Shown: piece by piece, positions 1 through 6,654 of the stretch
Layout of the letters: each line of letters opens with the position of its first letter
Numbering within the stretch: the stretch's first letter is position 1
Source: an uncultured Bacteroides sp.
Lineage (GTDB): Bacteria; Bacteroidota; Bacteroidia; Bacteroidales; Bacteroidaceae
Length of the DNA stretch: 64,000 nt
Direction of reading: 5' to 3'
Assembly: GCA_958477465.1 (NCBI GenBank)
Contig: CAUEFX010000012.1
Span: forward strand, 1-64,000
Made by a program: the position numbers and the translations under genes
Notes under the pieces: model-generated
The model's database searches: none
Told to the model about the DNA's origin: nothing
Seen by the model: only the letters and a program-made list of their open reading frames with translations

Positions 1-165
1 ATTATGTTGATTTTACATCAACAGAGACAGATGGCATTTAGTCTATGCTGTGTCAATAGCGACGTTTGGATGCTCCTAAATGCCTATCAGCCACAAACAT
101 TGAAATTTCAAAGCGTTTTTAAATGAAAGAGCCGTGATGTGAGAACATGAAAATATAGACTTTAC

Positions 166-196
166 TTGGTGGAACAAAGCAAAAATACTAACTTTG
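166..196 (+). promoter_or_regulatory. Bacteroides-type promoter of the Fic gene
   Basis: A TTG at 166-168, a 20-base spacer and TAACTTTG at 189-196 match the Bacteroidetes -33/-7 consensus (TTTG, N19-21, TAnnTTTG). The -7 box ends only seven bases before the ATG at 204, so a transcript starting there would have almost no 5' leader. Bases 1-165 show nothing else that I can identify. Confidence 0.55.
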
Positions 197-203
197 AATA
201 AAA

Positions 204-1037
204 ATGAAACTAATTAAACAGTACTCGATGGAACAAGGTATATGGCAAGAGATAGAAACACTGTACCAAAAGTTTGTGGAACTTGGTATCAGTGAAGCGG
301 TGGACTACGAAAAGTATTACCTCTATTCCCTTATTGCTCATTCTACAGCCATTGAAGGTTCTACATTGACAGAAATAGAAACTCAACTTCTGTTTGATGA
401 AGGTGTGGTAGCTGGTGGTAAGCCCCTCGTTTATCATTTGATGAATGAGGATTTGAAGAAAGCCTACGACTTGGTGAAAGAAAAAGCAATGTGTAAAACG
501 TCTATTACTTCGTCTTTCCTGCAAACGCTAAACGCTGTCTTGATGCGTACTACCGGAAGTGTTCATAACGTGATGGATGGTTCTTTTGATTCTTCTAAAG
601 GAGAGTTTCGTTTATGTGGCGTTATGGCTGGCGTTGGCGGACATTCTTATATGAGCTATTTGAAAGTTCCTACTAAGGTGGATGAACTTTGCGTTCTACT
701 GCAAGAGAAGCAAAAGACTGTGGGAACATTTCGGGAACAATATGAATTGAGTTTTAATGCCCATCTTAATTTAGTAACGATTCATCCGTGGGTAGATGGG
801 AATGGCAGAACTGCTCGACTGCTGATGAACTACATCCAATTTTGCTACCACCTTTTCCCGACTAAGATATTCCGAGAGGATAGAGAAGAATATATCCTTT
901 CCCTGCGCCAATGCCAGGATGAAGAAACCAATCAGCCTTTCTTGGACTTTATGGCAGAACAGTTGAAGAAAGCGCTTGCTTTGGAAATTCAGCGGTTTAA
1001 AACTTTGCCAAAGAAGGGGTTCAGTTTCATGTTTTAG
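204..1037 (+). CDS. Fic family protein (putative AMP-transferase)
   Basis: The 277-residue protein carries the Fic active-site motif HPWVDGNGR at residues 194-202. In this family the His is catalytic and the following loop binds ATP phosphates, for transfer of AMP (or a related group) onto a target hydroxyl. Residues 47-52 (STAIEG) fit the inhibitory motif (S/T)xxxE(G/N); placed N-terminal to the Fic core, they make this a self-inhibited class II Fic. There is no signal peptide, so it should be cytoplasmic. The start is uncertain: the promoter -7 box abuts this ATG, and a second ATG at 228 (Met9) would give a normal short leader. The 3' end overlaps the convergent gene at 1027-1419 by 11 bases. 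The target cannot be inferred. An anti-phage, toxin or housekeeping regulatory role are all possible. Confidence 0.9.
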   Translation: MKLIKQYSMEQGIWQEIETLYQKFVELGISEAVDYEKYYLYSLIAHSTAIEGSTLTEIETQLLFDEGVVAGGKPLVYHLMNEDLKKAYDLVKEKAMCKTSITSSFLQTLNAVLMRTTGSVHNVMDGSFDSSKGEFRLCGVMAGVGGHSYMSYLKVPTKVDELCVLLQEKQKTVGTFREQYELSFNAHLNLVTIHPWVDGNGRTARLLMNYIQFCYHLFPTKIFREDREEYILSLRQCQDEETNQPFLDFMAEQLKKALALEIQRFKTLPKKGFSFMF

Positions 1038-1419
1038 AAATTTGAGAACCTTTTCTGCAGTTCCGCATTATTAATCCGCCTAATGCACACATCGTTCCAC
1101 TTACAAGGATATATATAGGCAAGAAATATAGTTGTCCCATAGCTAATGGGTATGGTTCCATTATGATTAGCCTGAAAGCGATAATCAATGCTACATAAAT
1201 AATGTATGCTCCAACGGACCCCAAAAATACCAGGAACCACATAAAGCCTATATTTATTGGGGATGAAACCAATAGGCAGATTGCATTTGAAATGGCATGC
1301 AATACCACTATCAGCATGATTACGGAAAAATTTTCGCCATAAAGCATTAAGGGTAATGCAGAAAGGAAAAAGGTTATTACAATTTCCCATATCCAGAATT
1401 GTTTATCTGTCAGTTTCAT
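1027..1419 (-). CDS. small membrane protein with MKLTDKQFW N-terminus
   Basis: A 130-residue protein with about four hydrophobic segments (near residues 12-27, 32-52, 58-83 and 96-118), so probably an inner-membrane protein. Its first nine residues, MKLTDKQFW, are identical to those of the protein at 1832-2587, although the rest is unrelated. Its ATG overlaps the stop of the upstream gene at 1416-1787 (overlap 1416-1419), so the two are probably translationally coupled. I do not recognise a family. The small operon of unrelated proteins with a shared N-terminus next to a Fic gene resembles polymorphic immunity-type loci, but that is inference from context. Confidence 0.7.
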   Translation of the reverse strand: MKLTDKQFWIWEIVITFFLSALPLMLYGENFSVIMLIVVLHAISNAICLLVSSPINIGFMWFLVFLGSVGAYIIYVALIIAFRLIIMEPYPLAMGQLYFLPIYILVSGTMCALGGLIMRNCRKGSQISKT

Positions 1420-1787
1420 TCTATGACATAGGTTTCGGAAGTTAATATATCAACGATATGCTCAGCAGTATTTATCACATAATGCTTTACATTAAGCGAT
1501 GAGCCATACAATGTTTTCATCCCTGTCTCTATCACTTCATTCAGATAGAAGGAGTTTTCAACTTCGTATAATGGCTGTGATGATAATCCATCCATTACTT
1601 CGGTAATTTTGAAATGTTCAAGGGTAACGCGATACGCATATACATTCTTAAAATGAATTGTAATAGTATGATTATTATCAAATCGGTCAAGCACGATAAT
1701 AAGGTCAGTAGCATCATAATCAATCGAATAGATTGAACACTCGCACTTGACTATATTCAGAGGATGATAAATTTCGCTTTTCATCAT
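1416..1787 (-). CDS. hypothetical cytoplasmic protein in MKLTDK cluster
   Basis: A 123-residue acidic protein without signal peptide or membrane segment and with alternating beta-like stretches (for example LIIVLDRF and ITIHFKNVYAY). No family is recognised. It begins with two ATGs (1787 and 1784), and either could be used. It is the middle gene of a three-gene minus-strand cluster: 44 bases after the stop of the gene at 1832-2587, and overlapping the next gene by four bases. Size and setting resemble single-domain immunity proteins, but nothing in the sequence proves it. A degenerate copy of the MKLTDK start codons lies just upstream at 1811-1828. Confidence 0.65.
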   Translation of the reverse strand: MMKSEIYHPLNIVKCECSIYSIDYDATDLIIVLDRFDNNHTITIHFKNVYAYRVTLEHFKITEVMDGLSSQPLYEVENSFYLNEVIETGMKTLYGSSLNVKHYVINTAEHIVDILTSETYVIE

Positions 1788-1810
1788 TTATCTTTTTTTA
1801 GTTGATCGTC

Positions 1811-1828
1811 ATTTATCTGTCAGTTCAT
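1811..1828 (-). repeat. degenerate third copy of the MKLTDK 5' coding sequence
   Basis: On the minus strand 1828-1811 reads ATGAACTGACAGATAAAT. The intact start of the gene at 1419 reads ATGAAACTGACAGATAAAC. The copy lacks one A and so is frameshifted after the second codon, and even with that base restored it would stop after six codons. It sits between two genes of the cluster and marks an old duplication or recombination junction. Confidence 0.6.
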
Positions 1829-1831
1829 AGC

Positions 1832-2587
1832 CTAGTTTCTTAATTGTTTCTTAAGATTCCAATTCGCAGGTTTTTTCTGTGGATCAAACCATTTGGCTCC
1901 GGATTCAATCCATTTATTACGATATTCTTTGCGTGATTCGGAAGTGTAATCCTCATTACCCCATTCTACACCGCAACATGGGCAAATATTATATGTGGGT
2001 GTTTTATTGTCCTGACCCCAAGGGGCGAAATTTTCCAGCGGTAATCCGCAAATGGTACAATAATATTTTTTTGAATTCAAACAATCCAAGATTAACAGCT
2101 TATGTTTCTCTAAAGTTTCCTTGTCTGCATCAATTCTTATTGTTGTTATTGTATGTGACCCTTTCTCTTTTATATTAAGAATGGGGTATATTACTCTTAT
2201 TATAAATGTCTTGTCCTGATAGTCTCCCAGTATTGTATACTTCTTATTTGTAGCATTATAATCAATACGCTTCCAACAGTATTCGTCAGGCAATAATTCC
2301 TTTATTTTTCTGATAACGTGTTTTTGCCTGTACCAATTCTTGTATAAAAACATACCATTTAAGATACAGAACATCACAGACAGGAAAAGCAGGATAACAG
2401 AAATCATATCGCAAGATAAATTACTGCCATTGGTAAAATGAAGGATTAACCATAGTGCGAATAACCATAGGCAGATTACTCCCAACCATAGCACAGAGTA
2501 TAACAGGCTATGTGTCAGTGCATACTTGAATGACGGATAATAAATCGTTTTCTCTCCATTCCAAAATTGCTTATCGGTTAGTTTCAT
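1832..2587 (-). CDS. membrane-anchored zinc-ribbon protein with MKLTDKQFW N-terminus
   Basis: A 251-residue protein with two hydrophobic segments (about residues 28-50 and 62-82), a central soluble region, and a C-terminal cysteine-rich module containing CTICG and CPCCG about 25 residues apart, followed by EWGNEDY. Two CxxC pairs indicate a zinc ribbon. Related CPCC-type cysteine-rich domains are known around bacterial polymorphic toxin systems, so an immunity-like role is possible but not shown. It shares MKLTDKQFW with the protein at 1027-1419. An AAGGAGG precedes the ATG, which is rare in this window and supports the start. It is the first gene of the minus-strand cluster. Exact function is unknown. 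Confidence 0.7.
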   Translation of the reverse strand: MKLTDKQFWNGEKTIYYPSFKYALTHSLLYSVLWLGVICLWLFALWLILHFTNGSNLSCDMISVILLFLSVMFCILNGMFLYKNWYRQKHVIRKIKELLPDEYCWKRIDYNATNKKYTILGDYQDKTFIIRVIYPILNIKEKGSHTITTIRIDADKETLEKHKLLILDCLNSKKYYCTICGLPLENFAPWGQDNKTPTYNICPCCGVEWGNEDYTSESRKEYRNKWIESGAKWFDPQKKPANWNLKKQLRN

Positions 2588-2593
2588 TGCTTG

Positions 2594-2600
2594 CCTCCTT
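2594..2600 (-). promoter_or_regulatory. strong Shine-Dalgarno sequence AAGGAGG
   Basis: On the minus strand AAGGAGG ends six bases before the ATG at 2587. Most Bacteroides genes, including the neighbours here, lack such a site, so this suggests either foreign ancestry or unusually strong translation of the zinc-ribbon gene. Confidence 0.6.
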
Positions 2601-2933
2601 CAATATATTAATAGCTTTTCGCTAAAATGTAGTAAGAAAACTCAGAATGGATGTGGTAAAGTATTTGCTGTAAGAGCATGTATATCTTTCCTTTATGCAA
2701 TTTCTTTGAGTATGGAAACTGCGATTTGAGGATATGTTTGCAGTAAGCCATAGGCTGCAAACATTTGTGCTGATATGCTCTACTAATACTTCAAAGTTCA
2801 TAGTTACAAATTTAGATATAAATCTCGATTTATATTCCAGTGTGATAAGAAAAATCAAGACCACTCTTATCTTTGTGGCGTGTGAGGTCTCGGTGAGCGA
2901 GCCTCAGAATAAATGTTTCACGAGCTCTTAGCC
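2601..2933 (-). other. gap between MKLTDK cluster and IS remnant
   Basis: AT-rich spacer. Open frames of 60-80 codons occur on both strands but overlap each other, have no recognisable motif and no ribosome-binding context, so I do not call a gene. It probably holds the promoter of the minus-strand cluster, though no good TAnnTTTG box was found. Confidence 0.4.
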
Positions 2934-3270
2934 TCAAAATGTAATAGCCTGTGCGGATAGTATGTGGTCTTGGTACACGCCCTTGACAATGGCAATGATG
3001 GTGTCTTTGCTGCCACGGAATGTCCTGTTGGTCACAACCGTGTACAACTCACCGTTGCTTGGAGCCGTTTCGTCTATGCAGATGCTCTCGCCTATGTTTT
3101 CTGGATAACGAGCCAGTCTTCCGCATGGGAGAGGTCTGTCCAATTGCGATAGCCGCTGAGTATTTCCTTATATTGTTTCTCAAGCGTATCACCATTTATG
3201 TGGTAATAGTTGTCAAGCGAACGGGAGATCGTAAGAAATCTGTATGTACAGATATAGTGATAACAGTCCA
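2934..3270 (-). pseudogene. decayed ISAon1-family transposase fragment
   Basis: Two minus-strand frames join into one transposase-like reading. The upstream part (about 3270-3110) gives YYHINGDTLEKQYKEILSGY followed by RNWTDLSHAEDWLV. The downstream part (from about 3107) gives YPENIGESICIDETAPSNGE followed by LYTVVTNRT. The shape HING..L..QYK..LSG, then FPENIG...SIDETSLSNGELYT, is what I know from ISAon1-type Bacteroidetes transposases, with the Asp of IDE as the first DDE residue. A one-base frameshift lies near 3104-3109. The reading is truncated soon after AIVKGV, so most of the catalytic domain and both IS ends are missing. It is a relic, not an active element. Confidence 0.7.
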
Positions 3271-3642
3271 TGCTATAGCGTGAGAATCACTATGCTACCC
3301 TCGTATATACTGTTGAAAAATTCATACGTTTCGAACTGTAAGATAAGCATAACGCTTCTTTCTTTTTTAATATGTTTTGGATAAGATGCTCTAATCCGAT
3401 TGTAAAAGTATGAAAATAGTCTGATATTATGCAGAATATGGGTAATTTATAATCTCATTTTCTTGCTCTTTCTTTGTTTTTGGGCATCTCGTATAGACTT
3501 TGGCATTTTTCTCGTACTGTTCCTTCATGTTTCCCATCATGGAAAGTTGTGGCACATGAAGAATAAGTTATCTTCCCAATGATATATTAGAGAGTTGGTC
3601 AGTTTTCTTATGTCTCGGTCATGTAGTTACATGGATAAAGTG
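3271..3642. other. non-coding or degraded stretch
   Basis: No credible gene. On the minus strand a 46-codon open frame (about 3430-3570) contains LSMMGNMKEQYEKNAKVYTR but lacks homology that I recognise and a good start. The segment separates the IS relic from the methyltransferase and is probably decayed accessory DNA. Confidence 0.35.
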
Positions 3643-4467
3643 TTACTTTTTCCCTGTTTTTATCTCTGAATAAAGATTGAAAATATTGTCATTCTCTTTT
3701 AGGATATAGAAACAACTAGTACTGAAAAAATTTCTAATGAAAGGGATGCTGGTAATGTTTTTACTTAGTTTACGTGGAGATAATCCAAATTTTATTTTGT
3801 AGTGAGGATTGATCAGCCATAGTTCTCTATTCTGGATGTTCAAGGTCGTTTTTTTTACTAAACTTTCAAATAATTCTATTGATGTGCGTGTTCGTTTTAT
3901 GGAAAGTAGTTCTTTAATACAATCATTATTTTCTCCGAAAACTTTTAGCAGCAACTGATATATAATGCTAGGGAGTAAATGAATAAAAGGAAGGCGAGAT
4001 AATATTTTGCTTTTACAAATTTGTTGGTGTCCTCCAAATGGCATCTGCCATGCCGGAAATGACATAAAAATAATACCTTTCGGTTTCAGATATTTACTCA
4101 AATTAGATAAGAATAATTCTTTATGAGTAATGTGCTCAAATACATCATGGCAAATGATTATGTCAAAATCCTGTTCTAATTCATTTAATAGAAAGATGTC
4201 TTGTGCTATAAATACTCCTTTTGCATGAGCTGTTTTGAAGAATGTTTTTGCATCTTTAATTCGACTTATTGTGATGTCAACCCCAATGGTATTACATCCC
4301 ATTTCTGAAAAAGGAAGCAAGTTTCCACCGTCACCACAACCAATTTCCAACACATTTGTTCCTGCTTTTACTGGATACCAGTGTTGAATATATGGTATAA
4401 AATAGTTCTTGCTTGTGATGGAAAGTTCTTCGAAATAGATTGCTCTATTTTTGTGGCGTTCTTGCAT
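3643..4467 (-). CDS. class I SAM-dependent methyltransferase
   Basis: The SAM-binding motif I is plain (VLEIGCGDGG), followed by an acidic residue at the end of the second strand (GVDI) and the post-motif DIIICHDVFEHI, which is typical of the Methyltransf_11/23 group. The frame is open to 4578, but the first 37 residues are low in family resemblance and the natural start is the ATG at 4467 (MQERHKNRAIYFEE), giving 274 residues. The substrate is unknown. Proteins of this shape often modify small molecules or surface sugars. It lies downstream of the 62-residue ORF and the sigma-barrel gene on the same strand, so co-transcription is possible. Its C-terminal 90 residues are basic and of unknown role. 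Confidence 0.85.
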   Translation of the reverse strand: MQERHKNRAIYFEELSITSKNYFIPYIQHWYPVKAGTNVLEIGCGDGGNLLPFSEMGCNTIGVDITISRIKDAKTFFKTAHAKGVFIAQDIFLLNELEQDFDIIICHDVFEHITHKELFLSNLSKYLKPKGIIFMSFPAWQMPFGGHQQICKSKILSRLPFIHLLPSIIYQLLLKVFGENNDCIKELLSIKRTRTSIELFESLVKKTTLNIQNRELWLINPHYKIKFGLSPRKLSKNITSIPFIRNFFSTSCFYILKENDNIFNLYSEIKTGKK

Positions 4468-4525
4468 GAAGTGATTATTTGTAAAGTAGTAGCAGTAAAA
4501 ACTGCTACTACTTATTCTTGTTGTT

Positions 4526-4714
4526 TTAATTTGCGGAGATCTCAATTTGTGAGCCTGCGTTAACTGTAAAAGGAGCATTAATTGTTACGGATTCTCCTGT
4601 CCTAAATGTAAGTTTAGCGCCATTGGTGACTGTTACATTTTTTGACATAATGATCCAGCCTGCAACAGTTTGTGTTGATGATACTTTGGAAAATTTGATA
4701 ACACGTACTTTCAT
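4526..4714 (-). CDS. 62-residue beta-repeat (coathanger-like) microprotein
   Basis: A short ORF with stop codons closely bracketing it. It contains QTVAG, NVTVTNGAKLTFRTGESVTI and NAPFTVNAGSQIEIS, the pattern NVTVxNGAKLT...I...F.V..GS..EI. That pattern is seen as a C-terminal beta-strand repeat (3-coathanger stack type) at the ends of many secreted Bacteroidetes proteins. Here it stands alone with no signal peptide. It may be a real microprotein, or the surviving tail of a lost exported protein. It lies between the sigma-barrel gene and the methyltransferase on the same strand. Confidence 0.45.
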   Translation of the reverse strand: MKVRVIKFSKVSSTQTVAGWIIMSKNVTVTNGAKLTFRTGESVTINAPFTVNAGSQIEISAN

Positions 4715-4806
4715 GCTGAATTGTTTTTAGTTAATATTCATTTGAGTTATTCTCTATAAATATGATAAGCTATTATATAAAAGACTGCATGAGAATCGTA
4801 ACTTTT

Positions 4807-6315
4807 TTACCACGACAGACGGATTCCTATAGGTAAAGCTACATTAAAAGGCTTTCTTGTCCGGATTGTTTTTGTTCCATCTTCATTATTAAAATAATAA
4901 TGTAAATTGGTCTCTGTATAGATTCCAATGGATGGTGTAATTTGATATTGGATACCTACACCCAAATTGGTTGACCACTGCAAAGATGGATGTAGGCCAC
5001 TTTTCTCAAAAGAGGTAATTTGTCCGTTTTCATCAGATGCGAAATTTTCAGAGGTTGCTTTTATCGGAATATCTAAAGTTATTCCTGTAGATAGGTAGAT
5101 GGACATTTTGGGCCTGCTGTGTATGTTGAATGTCCCTTTTAGGGGGATTCCTATATAATTGATTTTTTGTGTCTCTTTTAGATAGGAATAGCTGATGATC
5201 GTAAAATCAGAATGTGAATATGTGTATTGAAGGCCTGTCTCAAATCCCCAATGTTCATCAAACTTCTTATTAAGAGAAAGCGATAAGATTATAGGAATGT
5301 GTTGGTACGATTTTTTTTCCACCTCTTGTGGCTTTCCGGAAGAGACACCACCGGGTATTATCGTTCTTTGAGAATTTGTTTGCTTGTTTACTCCTGAATA
5401 TGAAACGGCTAATGACCATTTCTTTTTATTCTTGAATGGACGTTGATGCGCCATAATGTAGTGAGTTTTTTTATCCTCTTCAATTTTTGGGCTTTTAATT
5501 ATTGGGTTGTTGGATATCTGAGCACTGTCCTTTTCTTCAACAATGTTGTCTTGTTGAACAATATCTTGTTCGTATGTCTCTTCTTTTATGGATTTGGATT
5601 GAGCATGTTGGTGAATAGATATGCGAGCAGGGAGAACTTCTATCGTATCTTTAAGTGAAATGTTTTCTAACTCTTTTTCTTTGGGAGTCATCACTATTTG
5701 GGGAGATGTATCAGCGATTTCTTTGGGCGCATGCAGTAAGTGTCGTAAATAAATGATAGAAGATAAGGCAAATAACCCTATTGTAATATGGTGTTTGGAT
5801 AGGAGTTTCCGTAATAATTCTTTAGCTCTTGATAATTGTGACGAAGAAGAGTGAGGGGCTATATTTAGTAATATGCCGATTTCTTTGTGCGATAATCCTT
5901 CCAATATTGCCAGTTTGAAAATTTTGCAATAACCTTCCGGCAATGACTCTATCATCTTAAGTATTATTGCATAAGGTGGAAAGTTGTTTGAATAGGATAG
6001 GATTAATGGTTCTTCTAAATCTTCTATATTGTCTAAAGGAATATAAGCAATGGTGCGGCATTGTTCCAAATATTTTAATGAAATGTTTTTCATTATCTTT
6101 CCCATCCAATTTTCTAATTTTTCAGCGGAACGTAATGTATTGATAGATGTAAAGATTATAATAAACCCATCGTGCAGAAGGTCATTTACTATTTGTTTAT
6201 CAGAAACATATTGACTGCAAATTCTTTTCATTTTATTTGCGTAAGTTTTATAGAGCAAGCCAAATGCTTGCTCATCTCCTTCTTTACACAGATTTACTAG
6301 TTCTTCTCTGGTCAT
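4807..6315 (-). CDS. ECF sigma factor fused to TM helix and outer-membrane beta-barrel
   Basis: A 502-residue protein counted from the ATG at 6315 (MTREELVNLCKEGDEQAF); the frame extends to 6369, but those 18 residues do not look native. Residues 13-85 are sigma region 2 (GDEQAFGLLYKTY...LLHDGFIIIF...NWMGKIMKN). Residues 115-172 are region 4 (ESLPEGYCKIFKLAILEGLS, then HKEIG). Residues 177-193 form a single hydrophobic helix. About 100 polar residues could span the periplasm. Residues 298-502 have alternating beta-strands (GFETGLQYTYS, YIGIPLKGTF, SIGIYTETNLHYYF) and end in a terminal Trp, as outer-membrane barrels do. Dual-membrane-spanning anti-sigma factors with this layout are known in Bacteroides; here the sigma factor itself occupies the cytoplasmic end. 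If so, release would need cleavage. The fusion is read directly; topology is inferred. Confidence 0.8.
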   Translation of the reverse strand: MTREELVNLCKEGDEQAFGLLYKTYANKMKRICSQYVSDKQIVNDLLHDGFIIIFTSINTLRSAEKLENWMGKIMKNISLKYLEQCRTIAYIPLDNIEDLEEPLILSYSNNFPPYAIILKMIESLPEGYCKIFKLAILEGLSHKEIGILLNIAPHSSSSQLSRAKELLRKLLSKHHITIGLFALSSIIYLRHLLHAPKEIADTSPQIVMTPKEKELENISLKDTIEVLPARISIHQHAQSKSIKEETYEQDIVQQDNIVEEKDSAQISNNPIIKSPKIEEDKKTHYIMAHQRPFKNKKKWSLAVSYSGVNKQTNSQRTIIPGGVSSGKPQEVEKKSYQHIPIILSLSLNKKFDEHWGFETGLQYTYSHSDFTIISYSYLKETQKINYIGIPLKGTFNIHSRPKMSIYLSTGITLDIPIKATSENFASDENGQITSFEKSGLHPSLQWSTNLGVGIQYQITPSIGIYTETNLHYYFNNEDGTKTIRTRKPFNVALPIGIRLSW

Positions 6316-6335
6316 ATTTTTATATATTAGGTAAT

Positions 6336-6392
6336 ATATCGAATAAGGTTTTAGGTTTTTGCTTGCCAACAGTCCTGTTTTTTATTCGATAT
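6336..6392. repeat. 11-bp inverted repeat upstream of the sigma-barrel gene
   Basis: ATATCGAATAA at 6336-6346 and its exact complement TTATTCGATAT at 6382-6392 flank 35 bases. Inside lies a smaller dyad, AACAG-TC-CTGTT (6368-6379). The element ends about 20 bases before the chosen ATG. It could be a leader hairpin, an operator, or recombination sites of a small invertible segment. No clear TAnnTTTG promoter was seen in the enclosed bases. Confidence 0.6.
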
Positions 6393-6654
6393 AGACTCCA
6401 TTAATATATGATAGAAAAGAAGCAGAAGGCTGCATTCATATTTTATGTTTTAACATATATTGTTGAGCTTACTTCGCTTATTGCTACCTTTCCGGTAATC
6501 CAAACTTGTTAGGTATAAGGCTATTGGAACTTTTGGAAAACCAGATTTTTTTAGTCGGTGGGTGAAATGGAACTTTTGAAGTCTGATAATGAAAAGATTA
6601 CATATTATATTGGGAAAGATCTCTTTTATGGTATAAAATCCCATCCTTCTTTTT
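6393..6654. other. intergenic stretch upstream of sigma-barrel gene
   Basis: No gene is supported. A 64-codon minus-strand frame (6450-6644) has no recognisable motif. The stretch should contain the promoter of the sigma-barrel gene and any terminator of the GNAT gene region, but neither is clear. Confidence 0.35.

Noticed and set aside
204..2587. Type VI secretion or toxin delivery locus
   Set aside because: No Hcp, VgrG, PAAR, Rhs or sheath gene is present. Only small immunity-like genes are seen.
2622..2931. Two overlapping small ORFs (80 and 65 codons)
   Set aside because: They overlap on opposite strands, have no motif, and no start signals favour either one.
6336..6392. Invertible promoter of the capsule type
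   Set aside because: The arms are shorter than known Bacteroides invertible promoter repeats and no TAnnTTTG box lies between them. Kept only as an unexplained inverted repeat.
6450..6644. 64-codon minus-strand ORF
   Set aside because: No motif, no promoter or ribosome-binding signal, and unusual composition.
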